From Cyanobacteria bacterium MAG CAR3_bin_5 (GTDB taxonomy: Bacteria; Cyanobacteriota; Cyanobacteriia; PCC-6307; Cyanobiaceae): DNA of 64,000 bases. The DNA is taken from the NCBI GenBank assembly GCA_026709085.1, contig JAPOTR010000031.1, positions 1-64,000 on the forward strand, written 5' to 3'. Under the pieces are notes generated by a model. That model saw only the letters and a list, made by a program, of their open reading frames with translations, was not told the DNA's origin and did no database searches. Shown here one piece after another: positions 35,948-45,220 of the stretch. Position 1 is the first letter of the stretch, and every line of letters starts with the position of its first letter. A program made the translations under genes and the position numbers.

Positions 35948-36769
35948 ATGGTCTTGCCTTTGTCCAGCACCACCGAGGATCAGCCACTGCGGATTGCAGG
36001 GCGCTCCTTCAACAGCCGCCTGCTGACGGGCACAGGGAAGTATCCTGACCTGGCAACCATGCAAGCCAGCCTGGAGGCCAGTGGTTGCCAGATGGTCACC
36101 GTGGCGGTGCGGCGCATACAGAGCGGCGCGGCAGGCCACCGGGGCCTCATGGATGCCGTTGACTGGTCCCGGTTGTGGATGCTGCCCAATACCGCGGGCT
36201 GCGCCACCGCAGAAGAGGCGGTCCGCACAGCCCGCCTGGGCCGTGAGTTGGCGCGACTGGCAGGGCAGGAGGACAACACTTTCGTGAAGCTGGAGGTGAT
36301 CCCCGACCCCCGGTACCTGCTGCCGGATCCCATCGGTACGCTCCTGGCCGCCAAGCAACTGGTCAAGGAAGGCTTCAGTGTTCTGCCTTACATCAATGCC
36401 GATCCACTGCTGGCCCGCCGGCTGGAGGAGGTGGGCTGCGTCACGGTGATGCCCCTCGGCTCTCCCATCGGCTCCGGGCAGGGGTTACGCAACCGTGACA
36501 ACATCCGCTTGATGATCGAGGGGGCCGGGGTACCCGTGGTGGTGGATGCCGGCATCGGCGTTCCCAGTGATGCTGCAGAAGCCATGGAGTTGGGAGCTGA
36601 TGCGGTGCTCATCAACACCGCCATTGCCCAGGCCGGCACACCGGTGGTCATGGCCAGAGCCATGGCCCTGGCCACCCAGGCGGGGCGCCTTGCCCACGTG
36701 AGTGGTCGGATGCCTCAACATCACGATGCTGTTGCCAGCTCACCGCACCATGGCCGCATCGGCGGCTGA
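35948..36769 (+). CDS. thiG: thiazole synthase
   Basis: ThiG forms the thiazole phosphate of thiamine from deoxyxylulose phosphate, dehydroglycine and the ThiS thiocarboxylate. The 273-residue product has [14 protein letters not shown] at the start, the Schiff-base Lys in [17 protein letters not shown], the phosphate site [15 protein letters not shown] and [20 protein letters not shown] near the C-terminus. It starts 13 bp after the TPR gene. Confidence 0.96.
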   Translation: MVLPLSSTTEDQPLRIAGRSFNSRLLTGTGKYPDLATMQASLEASGCQMVTVAVRRIQSGAAGHRGLMDAVDWSRLWMLPNTAGCATAEEAVRTARLGRELARLAGQEDNTFVKLEVIPDPRYLLPDPIGTLLAAKQLVKEGFSVLPYINADPLLARRLEEVGCVTVMPLGSPIGSGQGLRNRDNIRLMIEGAGVPVVVDAGIGVPSDAAEAMELGADAVLINTAIAQAGTPVVMARAMALATQAGRLAHVSGRMPQHHDAVASSPHHGRIGG

Positions 36770-36879
36770 ACCGGACCCATGGGCCGGACTCTGTGAAGTC
36801 TCGCAACAGTGACGGGACGGACAGCCATGGAATCCGCCATTCGCCATACATTCGCCCCCAGTGTTCTTCTTGACATGCC

Positions 36880-37062
36880 ATGACCGTCACCCATGAGGAT
36901 GGAGGCCGCCTCAATGCATTTGCCCGTGAGCCCAAGATGGTGATTGCCGAACCGCTCACCGGCGCGGAGCAACGCCAGCGGCTCTGGCTCTATGGCCTGG
37001 GTGCGGGGCTGGTGGCCGTCATGGTGGCCGTCACAACCTGGGTGAGTCGTGGTCTGGTGTAG
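36880..37062 (+). CDS. psb34: Psb34-type photosystem II assembly protein
   Basis: The 60-residue protein has a conserved N-terminal part (NAFAREPKMVIAEPLTGAEQ) followed by one transmembrane helix (LYGLGAGLVAVMVAVTTWV). This matches the Ssl1498/Psb34 family, small single-helix proteins related to high-light-inducible proteins that bind photosystem II assembly intermediates. It lies just upstream of sqdB. The family call rests on the FAREPK motif and the size. Confidence 0.75.
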   Translation: MTVTHEDGGRLNAFAREPKMVIAEPLTGAEQRQRLWLYGLGAGLVAVMVAVTTWVSRGLV

Positions 37063-37100
37063 CTTGCCCAACTGGAACGCCCTTGGCTGGAGAGGCACGC

Positions 37101-38291
37101 GTGAAGGTTCTTGTTCTTGGTGGTGATGGCTTTTGCGGCTGGCCCTGTGCCCTGCACCTTGCGGATCAGGGACATGACGTTGTCATCGTCGACAACCTCA
37201 GCCGCCGCAAAATTGACGTTGATCTGGGCGTCACCTCCCTGACTCCCATTGCCACGGTTGAGGACCGGCTCGGGGCCTGGCAGGAAACGGGAGGACAGCC
37301 CATTGGCTTTGCGCTCCTGGATCTGGCCCGGGAGTATGAGCGGCTGGTGCAACTGCTGCGGGACGAGGTCCCTGATGCAGTGGTCCACTTCGCCGAGCAG
37401 CGGGCAGCGCCCTACTCCATGAAATCCGCCGCCTGCAAGCGCTATACCGTCGACAACAATGTCAACGGCACCCATAACCTGCTCTGCGCCATTGTGGAGA
37501 GCGGTCTGGACGTGCATGTGGTTCACCTGGGCACCATGGGGGTCTATGGCTACGGCTCCCATCGGGGCGCCACCATTCCCGAGGGCTACCTCACCGTGGA
37601 GGTGCCCCAGCCGGACGGCAGCCGCTTTACGGAGCAGATTCTGCATCCCGCCAATCCGGGCAGCATCTACCACATGAGCAAAACCCTGGATCAACTCCTG
37701 TTTTTCTATTACAACAAGAACGATGCCCTCCGCATTACAGACCTGCACCAGGGCATTGTCTGGGGAACCAACACGGAACTCTGCGCAAAAGATCCTCGGC
37801 TGATCAACCGTTTTGACTATGACGGGGACTATGGCACCGTGCTCAATCGCTTTCTGATGCAGGCAGCCATCAACTACCCCCTCACCGTTCACGGCGCCGG
37901 CGGGCAGACCCGGGCCTTCATCCATGTCCGCGACTCGGTCAGGTGTGTCCAACTGGCCCTGGACAACCCGCCAGCCCCTGGGGAGAAGGTGAAAATCTTC
38001 AACCAGATGACGGAAAGCCATCAAGTGGGTCGCCTGGCGCAGAAGGTGGCGGACATGACAGGGGCCCAGGTGGCTCACCTGCCCAATCCCCGCAACGAGG
38101 CCAGGGACAACGACCTGATCGTGGACAATCGCTGTTTTCTGGATCTGGGTCTGGAGCCCACCACGTTGGATGATGGTCTCCTGACGGAAGTGGTGGACAT
38201 TGCCCGTCGCTACGCTGGGCGTTGTGACCGTCGGCGGATCCCCTGCACGTCCGCCTGGACGCGAACCCAGGCAGAGGCCATCAACCCGTAG
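37101..38291 (+). CDS. sqdB: UDP-sulfoquinovose synthase
   Basis: SqdB converts UDP-glucose and sulfite to UDP-sulfoquinovose, the head-group donor of the thylakoid lipid SQDG. The 396-residue product begins VKVLVLGGDGFCGWPCALHL (GxxGxxG NAD-binding turn) and has the short-chain dehydrogenase active-site residues in MGVYGYG and in YHMSKTLDQ (YxxxK, with the family-typical YHMSK). The GTG start at 37101, with GGAG about 9 bp upstream, puts the Rossmann strand at the N-terminus. sqdX follows after 2 bp. Confidence 0.96.
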   Translation: MKVLVLGGDGFCGWPCALHLADQGHDVVIVDNLSRRKIDVDLGVTSLTPIATVEDRLGAWQETGGQPIGFALLDLAREYERLVQLLRDEVPDAVVHFAEQRAAPYSMKSAACKRYTVDNNVNGTHNLLCAIVESGLDVHVVHLGTMGVYGYGSHRGATIPEGYLTVEVPQPDGSRFTEQILHPANPGSIYHMSKTLDQLLFFYYNKNDALRITDLHQGIVWGTNTELCAKDPRLINRFDYDGDYGTVLNRFLMQAAINYPLTVHGAGGQTRAFIHVRDSVRCVQLALDNPPAPGEKVKIFNQMTESHQVGRLAQKVADMTGAQVAHLPNPRNEARDNDLIVDNRCFLDLGLEPTTLDDGLLTEVVDIARRYAGRCDRRRIPCTSAWTRTQAEAINP

Positions 38292-38293
38292 CC

Positions 38294-39439
38294 GTGCATA
38301 TCGCGTTCTTCACCGAGACCTTCCTGCCCAAGGTGGACGGAATCGTGACCCGGCTGACCAGGACCATTGAGCACCTGGTGGCGGCCGGGGACAAGGTGCT
38401 GGTGTTCTGCCCGGAAGGGGCGCCCGACGCCTATTGCGGCGCCCGGGTGATGGGGATTCCCGCCGCACCCCTTCCCCTGTACCCGGAACTCAAGCTGGCC
38501 TTGCCCCGCCCTGTGGTAGCCGAAGCCATCGACCACTTCCAGGCGGACCTGATCCACGTGGTCAATCCCGCCATCCTGGGATTGGGGGGGATCTGGCTGG
38601 CCAGAACCAAGGCCATTCCCCTGGTGGCCAGCTACCACACCCATCTGCCCAAATACCTGGAACACTACGGGCTGGGCATGTTGGAGCCGCTCCTCTGGGA
38701 ACTTCTCAAGGCGGCTCACAACCAGGCCAGCCTCAACCTCTGCACCTCCACCGCCATGGTGCAGGAACTCTCCGAGCGGGGGATTCACAACATTGATCTC
38801 TGGCAACGGGGCGTGGATACGGATGCGTTTCAGCCGGGGCTGGCCTCGGTCCAGCGCCGGCGCCGGTTGTTTGGCTCCTACCGGGATGGAGATCCTCTAT
38901 TGCTCTACGTGGGCAGGCTCTCGGCGGAAAAACAGATCGAGGCCATTCTCCCTGTTCTCAAGGCCCTGCCCCGGGCACGGCTGGCTCTGGTGGGGGACGG
39001 CCCCCATCGTCAGCAACTGGAAAAAACCTTTGCCGGCACCACCACCCGTTTTGTGGGCTATCTGAGGGGGGAAGAGCTGGCCGGGGCCTATGCCAGTGCG
39101 GATGCTTTCCTCTTCCCGTCCAGCACGGAGACCCTGGGCCTAGTGCTGCTGGAGGCCATGGCGGCAGGCTGCCCGGTTGTGGCCGCCAGCCGTGGCGGCA
39201 TCCCCGACATCGTGACCGACGGGGAGAACGGCTGCCTCTATGACCCGGATCAGACCGACGGGCTTCTGCAGGCCACCCGCCGCCTGCTGGACCATAGGGA
39301 ACACCATCAACAGATGCGGTTGGCGGCCCGCCGTGAAGCGGAGCGCTGGGGATGGCGGGCCGCCACGGCACAACTACGGGGCTACTACAAGCAGGTGTTG
39401 GCGTCCGCCCCCCGGAAGCCTGGAGAGGAAGCCTTTTGA
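38294..39439 (+). CDS. sqdX: SQDG synthase (sulfoquinovosyltransferase)
   Basis: SqdX moves sulfoquinovose from its UDP form onto diacylglycerol. The 381-residue GT4-family product starts (GTG) with MHIAFFTETFLPKVDGIVTR and has SYHTHLPKYLEHYGLG, LWQRGVDTDAF, LLYVGRLSAEKQIEAILPVL and the nucleotide-binding PSSTETLGLVLLEAMAAGCP with its EAMAAG block. Two bases after the sqdB stop, it clearly belongs to the same transcript. Confidence 0.95.
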   Translation: MHIAFFTETFLPKVDGIVTRLTRTIEHLVAAGDKVLVFCPEGAPDAYCGARVMGIPAAPLPLYPELKLALPRPVVAEAIDHFQADLIHVVNPAILGLGGIWLARTKAIPLVASYHTHLPKYLEHYGLGMLEPLLWELLKAAHNQASLNLCTSTAMVQELSERGIHNIDLWQRGVDTDAFQPGLASVQRRRRLFGSYRDGDPLLLYVGRLSAEKQIEAILPVLKALPRARLALVGDGPHRQQLEKTFAGTTTRFVGYLRGEELAGAYASADAFLFPSSTETLGLVLLEAMAAGCPVVAASRGGIPDIVTDGENGCLYDPDQTDGLLQATRRLLDHREHHQQMRLAARREAERWGWRAATAQLRGYYKQVLASAPRKPGEEAF

Positions 39440-39957
39440 CACCGGTTGCGCCTGGGCCGGCCCACCGGGGTGGGTGGGTCTCCAGGGGCGGCGGGAGGTC
39501 CACCGCCACGGGAACACCATGCCCGTATGATCGGTCACGTCAATTAGTTACATTAAGGATTGTGCAATTCAAGAATTATTGGGCTACGAATCAAGTATCA
39601 GGCTCCCGCGCCATGGCTCGGTTCAAGAACAACAAAAGGTCAGACATTGCCGGACAACCGCACCTCGCCACAGGCCCGGTTCTACCCTCCCCGAGGGAAA
39701 CTGACGCCGCCCTGTCCTGAGAATGAGGACCCGGCTGCTGCACTCAGCCGCCACCCGGTTGCTCCCAGCCATGATCCCTCACCCCCCTGGCGGTGAGGAC
39801 AGCCCTGTTTGTTCGCCTTCCATCACCCCCTTGCCTCCATTGATGCCCTGCCCCGCCACCCGTAGCTCCTGCCCCAACCCGATGCTCTCTCTGAGGATGT
39901 CCCATGTACCTCCCCTCCACAGGGTGAAGGCCGGAACAGTCGCCCTGCTCTGACCAA
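39440..39957. other. intergenic stretch without a gene
   Basis: A short AT-rich segment near 39540-39600 (TTACATTAAGGATTG) interrupts otherwise GC-rich DNA. Short frames on both strands have no recognisable features. The last 60 bases may hold the ruined leader of the surface-protein remnant that follows (VKAGTVALL before a stop). Confidence 0.5.
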
Positions 39958-40236
39958 CGGCCCCCCTGACGGCCCTGCTCCTCTTCTCCTCCGCCGCTCA
40001 CCCACAGCAGCACAATAGCGTATCTTTCTCCCGCTCCAGCGGGAGCGTCAGGGAGGATGGCGGCGCCCACAACGTGACGGTCAGCCTGGCTCCAGCACCA
40101 TCGTCGAACATCGGCCTGTCCTACACGATGGGGGTAGCGCCAAGGCAGGGACGAACTACACGGCGTTATCGGGCACGGTGGCAGTGGCTGCGGGCAAGAC
40201 CAGCGCCATCATCCCGGTGGTGATTACGGAGGACAG
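39958..40236 (+). pseudogene. Calx-beta surface-protein remnant
   Basis: One frame reads a leader-like TALLLFSSAAHPQQ, then GSVREDGGAHNVTVSLAPAP and IGLSYTMG. A +1 shift then gives SAKAGTNYTALSGTVAVAAG and KTSAIIPVVITEDS. Together these make one Calx-beta domain (EDGG, then AxAGxxYTxxSGTV, then ITxD), as found in large repetitive exported proteins. There is no start codon, there is one internal frameshift, and the gene ends at a TAG in the TEDS region, so it is dead. Confidence 0.75.
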
Positions 40237-40295
40237 TAGAGCATTCCCTCAGGCTCTCCTTCTCCACACTCTTCTGAAAACCCGTCCTGCTCCAC

Positions 40296-41381
40296 TTAGC
40301 CGGAACCGGGGTTACCGGGGAAAGCTTCCGGCCCCGCACCAGCCAGGATCCAGTTCTCCAGTCGTTGGGCAAACGGGGCGATGCCGAAGCGCTCCTCGCA
40401 ACGACGGCGAACCCTGTGGCGGTCCAGACGGCAAGCCCTCTTCACCATGGTGACCAGGTCCCCAATCCGGCCAGGCTCCACCAGGAATCCCGTGAGGCCA
40501 TGGTCAACGGTTTCCCGGGGTCCCCCCCGTCCATAGGCCACCACGGGCACACCGCAGGCCATGGCCTCCACCACCCCGTTGCCGAAGGCTTCCCGCCAAC
40601 GGGGCGTCATCAGCAGAGCTGCGCAGCGCCCCAATTCCCGGCGCAACTGCAAGGGGGGCACAAACCCCTGCCAGCGGAAATCACAGGTGGGGTGGTCCCC
40701 CGTCACCCGGGCCTTGTAGGCAGGATCCTCCACCCGCCCCCACACCGCCAACGGCATGTGCAACAGGGCGGCCGCGGCGGCGGCATCCTCAAGGCCCTTT
40801 TCCGGCGCAATGCGTCCCACCCAGCCCAGGAGGGGCTCCGGCTCCCGGACAAAGCAATAGCTGTTCAGGTCGAAGCCGTTGCCCACAACCACCCCCTGGC
40901 GGATGCCGAAGCTCTCCATCTGGCTCCTGCTGTGAAACGCCAAGCGCCCGGGCCGGCTGCCGGCCACCTCCGCAATGGCCTCATCCATGGCCCGGCTCAG
41001 GCTGCCCATGCTGATCAAATGGAGGACGGGGGTGGTGAAGCAGGAACCCAGCCAGAGGGGCAACCAGTCGTAGCCCAGATTCACCACCACTTGGTGGCGG
41101 GTTTGCAAGGCCCAGGCCTCCCGCCACAGGTTGGCCAGTACGCCGTCAGGCGGCTGCAGGATGGGGGCATCCCGTGGTTGCTGTTGCCAGGGGGGCTGGA
41201 GTTGACCGGCCACGGCGCCCATGGGACACCCGCATGGCTCCGATCCTTCCGGCGCCAACACCATGAGTTGATGCCCCCGATCCACCAGACCACGCACCAG
41301 GGAACCAATGGTCACCTCCACCCCACCGCCACGGCCCTGACCAATGGGTCCTACGGCCGTGGAGACAACCAGAATGCGCAT
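40296..41381 (-). CDS. GT4-family glycosyltransferase
   Basis: The 361-residue product starts MRILVVSTAVGPIGQGRGGG with the GGG loop of GT-B glycosyltransferases. It has GWVGRIAPEKGLEDAAAAAA in the second domain and the nucleotide-sugar signature WREAFGNGVVEAMACGVPVV (E-x7-E). The gene faces sqdX across about 850 bp containing surface-protein debris. The ATG at 41381 is preferred because upstream codons are not family-like. Acceptor and sugar are unknown; a cell-envelope polysaccharide or lipid is likely. Confidence 0.8.
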   Translation of the reverse strand: MRILVVSTAVGPIGQGRGGGVEVTIGSLVRGLVDRGHQLMVLAPEGSEPCGCPMGAVAGQLQPPWQQQPRDAPILQPPDGVLANLWREAWALQTRHQVVVNLGYDWLPLWLGSCFTTPVLHLISMGSLSRAMDEAIAEVAGSRPGRLAFHSRSQMESFGIRQGVVVGNGFDLNSYCFVREPEPLLGWVGRIAPEKGLEDAAAAAALLHMPLAVWGRVEDPAYKARVTGDHPTCDFRWQGFVPPLQLRRELGRCAALLMTPRWREAFGNGVVEAMACGVPVVAYGRGGPRETVDHGLTGFLVEPGRIGDLVTMVKRACRLDRHRVRRRCEERFGIAPFAQRLENWILAGAGPEAFPGNPGSG

Positions 41382-41501
41382 GGCTCCGTTTCCTGATGGA
41401 AAGCCCATCTTCGGACAACCGTCCCCTTGCCCGGCAAGCGCGGGGCTGGCCGCGCCGCTCCTCCCCGGCAACAGCGCCTCTGCCCCGCTGTGACACGGGT
41501 T

Positions 41502-41765
41502 TCAGGATTGAGCAGGATGTCCCCTGGCCGCCGTCAGGATCCGTTGCACGAAAGACTCATCGGAACCTTCGCCCAGCAGGGGATCCAGGACCTGAGACAC
41601 GGTGGCCGCGCCTTTGCTTTTGCTGTAGATCCGGTCCCAGAAGGCAAAGGGGGAACCCTCAAAGCGTTCCCAAAGTACCTTGAGTTCCGCAACGGAAAAA
41701 GGACTGTCCATGGGCGAGGCGGGCTGAGCCGGCCGCGGCTGGGCCGGGAAGCGGGCATTCATCAC
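41502..41765 (-). CDS. conserved hypothetical, coupled to a glycosyltransferase
   Basis: The 87-residue protein has a Pro-rich N-terminus and then FSVAELKVLWERFEGSPFAF with WDRIYSKSKG and a C-terminal helix. Its ATG overlaps the stop of the upstream GT4 gene, so it is translated with it. It looks like a soluble small protein conserved next to this glycosyltransferase in picocyanobacteria. No catalytic motif is present and the role is unknown. Confidence 0.6.
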   Translation of the reverse strand: MMNARFPAQPRPAQPASPMDSPFSVAELKVLWERFEGSPFAFWDRIYSKSKGAATVSQVLDPLLGEGSDESFVQRILTAARGHPAQS

Positions 41766-43018
41766 ATCAAAACATGCTGACGGTAGAGACGTTCCAGGGC
41801 GCTGACGTTGTCAGCCAGGGTGTAGCGCTCCAGCACCCGTTGCCGGGCCTGATGCCCCAGATCAGCGGTAAAGCGCGGTTGATCCCGAAGAATGGGCAGG
41901 ACGGTGCGCAATTGTGCGGCCACGTTCTCCGTAGACAGGACGATGCCGGCGCCTCCGGCCAGCACCTCCCCATGGGCCCCTGCGTCGGTGGCCACACAGG
42001 CGGTCCCCACGGCCATGGCCTCCAGCAGCGCCAGGGACAACCCTTCCACAAGCGACGGCAGGATGAACACGTCCCCATTGCGCAGCAGGTTGAGGCGTTG
42101 CTCCAGCCGCTTTTCATAGCCCCACCAGTAGATCGTTCCCTCGTCACCGGCCAGGGGAAGGGAGGTGCGCAACGGCCCATCCCCCACCACCACCAACATG
42201 CAACCCTCCGGCCGCACAGTGCGCCATGCCTTGAGCAGGGCTTCCACGTTTTTCTCCGGCGCCAGGCGACCCATGTACAGAAACAGTCGTTTCCCCTGGA
42301 AGACCGGAGGCATAGCGCCGGGGCCAGGACACCACAACCGGGAATCAATGCCGTTGGGGATGATGGCCAGGCGGGACTCGGGCACCCCCAACCGCGCCAG
42401 CTCCTCCGCCTGCAACGCGGAGAACACCACCACACTGCCGTAGCGCGCCAGGGCCGGCGCATAAAGCTTGTAGAACTGCCGCATGGTGGCTGCCGTGGCA
42501 TTGCGCAGCCGAGCGCTGAACGGGGAGTGGAAGGTGGCCACCAGGGGAAGCCCCAACTGCTGGCAGATTTCCGGCAAGCGGAAATCCAGGGGCGAGAGGG
42601 TGAGGCTGGCATGGACCAGATCCGGCTGGAGGCGCTCCAGGGCATGGCGCAGGTCACGGGCAGCCTGGGGGCTGGGGATGGTGTACATCTGTGACCGGAG
42701 CAGATAGGGGAGGGCCACCTCCGGCTGAATGTCCCCCAGGTCCGTCGTGGGGACCGGGGTGGCCGGCCCATCATCCCAATCCCCCTCCGCTTCGTCGCCG
42801 GCGTCCGGGGCGGCCGCATCCTGCGGCAGGGTGTTGCGGAACATGCGCCCCAGGCTTAACTGGGCCGCTGGGGTGTCGAAGTGGAAGAAAGACACCCCAT
42901 GACCCCGCTCCCGCAGCGCCTTGGTGATGGCCAATCCATAGGTGACGTTGCCGCAGAACGGGGACTTCTTGCCAAGCCAGGCAATATGCACCGGTCCCGT
43001 TGCGCCTACGGCCTCCAT
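41762..43018 (-). CDS. GT4-family glycosyltransferase
   Basis: The 418-residue product begins MEAVGATGPVHIAWLGKKSP and has FCGNVTYGLAITKALRERGH, VHASLTLSPLDFRLPEICQQ, PNGIDSRLWCPG, LYMGRLAPEKNVEALLKAWR and the E-x7-E block LVEGLSLALLEAMAVGTACV. An acidic Asp/Glu-rich loop interrupts the N-terminal domain around residues 80-110. The ATG at 43018 removes an Ala-rich extension that overlaps recO. The gene lies directly downstream of recO, a placement kept in marine picocyanobacteria. Its substrate is unknown. Confidence 0.82.
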   Translation of the reverse strand: MEAVGATGPVHIAWLGKKSPFCGNVTYGLAITKALRERGHGVSFFHFDTPAAQLSLGRMFRNTLPQDAAAPDAGDEAEGDWDDGPATPVPTTDLGDIQPEVALPYLLRSQMYTIPSPQAARDLRHALERLQPDLVHASLTLSPLDFRLPEICQQLGLPLVATFHSPFSARLRNATAATMRQFYKLYAPALARYGSVVVFSALQAEELARLGVPESRLAIIPNGIDSRLWCPGPGAMPPVFQGKRLFLYMGRLAPEKNVEALLKAWRTVRPEGCMLVVVGDGPLRTSLPLAGDEGTIYWWGYEKRLEQRLNLLRNGDVFILPSLVEGLSLALLEAMAVGTACVATDAGAHGEVLAGGAGIVLSTENVAAQLRTVLPILRDQPRFTADLGHQARQRVLERYTLADNVSALERLYRQHVLM

Positions 43019-43029
43019 GATAACAGGGT

Positions 43030-43839
43030 TCAATGAACGGCTCCCCCAGGATCGGCTGCCAGTTGCTCCAGAAAACCGAGGGAGCGTGGTTGCCGCTGCA
43101 GGTGCTGGCCCATCCAGAGCCGCAGCAGCCGCAGCAACCGTTGCCACACCGGCAAGGGTCCCATGAGATCCCCATCCACCCGCCGCCGGGGCAGGGCAGG
43201 GCGTTGCAACCGTTGCAGCAGCGCCAACTCGGAGGCATTCAACACCATGGCGGCACCGGGCTGCCTGCCCCGGTGAAAGCCGTCGGCCGGGAAGAAACTG
43301 CAACGCCAGTCCCGATGCCCCAAGGGGGGCGCCAGAGGACTGTGGTCACCACAACACCAGCCCGTGGGCAAGGCCAGGCCGCCGCTGGTCAGCAGGTGCA
43401 TACTCCCCTGAACGGCAATGGCCACGGTCTCCCGCAACGCCGGTTGACCGGGAAGCAGTTGGTCCAGCCGTTGCCAGTGGAGCCGCAGCAACTCCACCCC
43501 GAGTGGGGCAGGATCCCCCTGGGACACCAGCAGGAGGACGAGTTCAGCCAGCAACTGGGCTGCCGCCAGAGATTCCAGACGCCGCCCCAGGCCTGCAAAG
43601 GTTTGTCGCACCTCAAGCTGGGTCACCCGCCCCAGGGGGCTGCGCCCTCTGGCCACCAGAAGGCGCAACTCCCGCAAGGGGGCCGCCCCCGCCAGACTGG
43701 AACCGGGTCGCCGGGCGCCGGGCGCCACCAGCCGGGTGATGCCCTCCTCGGGGGTGATCACCGTGAGGAGACGGTCCCGCTCCCCCAGGGCGGAAGCCTT
43801 GAGGCTCAGGCTGACATCAACCAGGCGGACCTGGGCCAT
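43030..43839 (-). CDS. recO: DNA repair protein RecO
   Basis: RecO loads RecA on SSB-coated DNA together with RecR. The 269-residue product opens with the OB-fold start DVSLSLKASALGERDRLLTV, followed by LVAPGARRPGSSLAG and a helical C-terminal domain. The zinc-finger Cys set seen in some RecO proteins is not complete here. It lies between deoC and the GT4 gene in one run of genes on this strand. Confidence 0.92.
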   Translation of the reverse strand: MAQVRLVDVSLSLKASALGERDRLLTVITPEEGITRLVAPGARRPGSSLAGAAPLRELRLLVARGRSPLGRVTQLEVRQTFAGLGRRLESLAAAQLLAELVLLLVSQGDPAPLGVELLRLHWQRLDQLLPGQPALRETVAIAVQGSMHLLTSGGLALPTGWCCGDHSPLAPPLGHRDWRCSFFPADGFHRGRQPGAAMVLNASELALLQRLQRPALPRRRVDGDLMGPLPVWQRLLRLLRLWMGQHLQRQPRSLGFLEQLAADPGGAVH

Positions 43840-43851
43840 AGGGCTGGCCCG

Positions 43852-44574
43852 TCAGCGCAGCTTGCCGGTCTGGCGACGGCGGGCGGCCTCCAGCAGCGCC
43901 GGGGCGCCACTGAGCCCCAACCGCTGGGCGCCGGCCTCCAGCAATTGCAAGGCCTGCTCCAGACCGTGGATTCCCCCGGACGCCTTCACGGCAGCCCGCC
44001 TGCGGGCCAGCTTGACCAACCGACGCACCAGTTCGGGGGTGACCCCCGGCCCATAGCCGGCGCCGGTCTTGAGCCACTGGGCCCCCGCATCTACCGCCGC
44101 CTCCACCAGTTGCTCCAGCAGGGGGCCGGGCAGACGGGCCGCCTCCGTGATCACCTTCACCGGCAGCCCCAGTTGCACAATAGCCGCCAACTCCCCGTAG
44201 ACCTGTTCCGTGTCGCCATCGGCAAGGGCGGCAAAGTCCGGCGCCACGTCCAGCTCATCGGCTCCGGCCTCCGCCACCCACTCCGCCTCCGCCAGCTTCA
44301 CGGCGGCGGGCACAGCGCCGGTGGGGAAGCCCACCACCGCCACCAGCCTGGTGGGTCCGTTGGCAGGCAGGTGGGGACGCACCTTCCCGACCCACCCGGA
44401 CGGGATGCAGAAGCCGCCACAACCCCAGAACCTGGCCGCCTCCAACTGTTCCTGCAGGACACTGCCGCCTTGCAGGGGATCAAGGCAGGCGTGATCCAGC
44501 ACAGACGGCAGGTCAATGGTGGTCAGCACCCCCTGCAGAGAGTCGTGGTCTTCCGTGGCAACCGGACGGTTCAT
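43852..44574 (-). CDS. deoC: deoxyribose-phosphate aldolase
   Basis: DERA splits deoxyribose 5-phosphate into acetaldehyde and glyceraldehyde 3-phosphate. The 240-residue product has the Asp-bearing strand ADELDVAPDFAAL, the Schiff-base Lys strand LPVKVITEAARLPG and the second Lys in RRAAVKASGGIHGLEQAL, in the usual TIM-barrel order. Its ATG overlaps the stop of the hpf gene by 4 bp, so the two are coupled. Confidence 0.94.
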   Translation of the reverse strand: MNRPVATEDHDSLQGVLTTIDLPSVLDHACLDPLQGGSVLQEQLEAARFWGCGGFCIPSGWVGKVRPHLPANGPTRLVAVVGFPTGAVPAAVKLAEAEWVAEAGADELDVAPDFAALADGDTEQVYGELAAIVQLGLPVKVITEAARLPGPLLEQLVEAAVDAGAQWLKTGAGYGPGVTPELVRRLVKLARRRAAVKASGGIHGLEQALQLLEAGAQRLGLSGAPALLEAARRRQTGKLR

Positions 44575-45161
44575 GAGCCCCGGGGTTCAATCACGCCGTA
44601 GCCCCCGTGGTTGCGACGATAGACCACCCGGATCTGCCGGTCTTCCTGGTCCCGGAAGACGTAGAAGTCGTGGTCCACCAGCTCCAACTGGGTGATGGCC
44701 TGCTCCAGGGTCATGGGGGGCATGGCGAAATACTTGCGGCGGATTGCCGGTGTGGGCAGAGCCGGTCGAGACTGCCCCTGTGCATTGAGCCGGTCGATGG
44801 CCTCACTGCTGCCGTTGAGGGCAGCGCTATCCCCATCGGAACGGTTGCCCTCGGCCCGGTGGTGATCCTTGATGCGCTCCTTGTAGCGGCGCAGTTGACG
44901 GCTCAGCTTGCTGGAGACCAGATCGATGCTGGCGTAGAGATTCTCCGAGCGCTCTTCGGCGCGGATGACGGCGCCGTTGGCAAAGATGGTCACCTCCGCA
45001 GTCTGCTGCTGCACGCTGGGATTCTTGGCCACGGAAAGATGCACTTCGGCTTCGCTGACCAAGCCCTCGAACTTGGCCACGGCGCGGATCAGCTTGTCTC
45101 TGGTGTAGTCACTGATGGCCTGGGTGATCTTGAGATTACGGCCATGGATCAACAGCTTCAT
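44571..45161 (-). CDS. hpf: ribosome hibernation promoting factor (LrtA type)
   Basis: Long-form HPF dimerises idle 70S ribosomes into 100S particles. The 196-residue product has the N-terminal S30AE fold (MKLLIHGRNLKITQAISDYT, SVQQQTAEVTIFANG, NLYASIDLVSSKLSRQLRRY) and the C-terminal dimerisation domain MTLEQAITQLELVDHDFYVF followed by QIRVVYRRNHGGYGVIEP. In cyanobacteria the homolog LrtA is dark- or stress-induced; no regulatory site was identified here. It diverges from lipB. Confidence 0.95.
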   Translation of the reverse strand: MKLLIHGRNLKITQAISDYTRDKLIRAVAKFEGLVSEAEVHLSVAKNPSVQQQTAEVTIFANGAVIRAEERSENLYASIDLVSSKLSRQLRRYKERIKDHHRAEGNRSDGDSAALNGSSEAIDRLNAQGQSRPALPTPAIRRKYFAMPPMTLEQAITQLELVDHDFYVFRDQEDRQIRVVYRRNHGGYGVIEPRGS

Positions 45162-45220
45162 AGGCTGCTCCTGAACACAGGTGCTGGCCTCAGGGTAATG
45201 ACCAACCCCCCTCCTGAACC

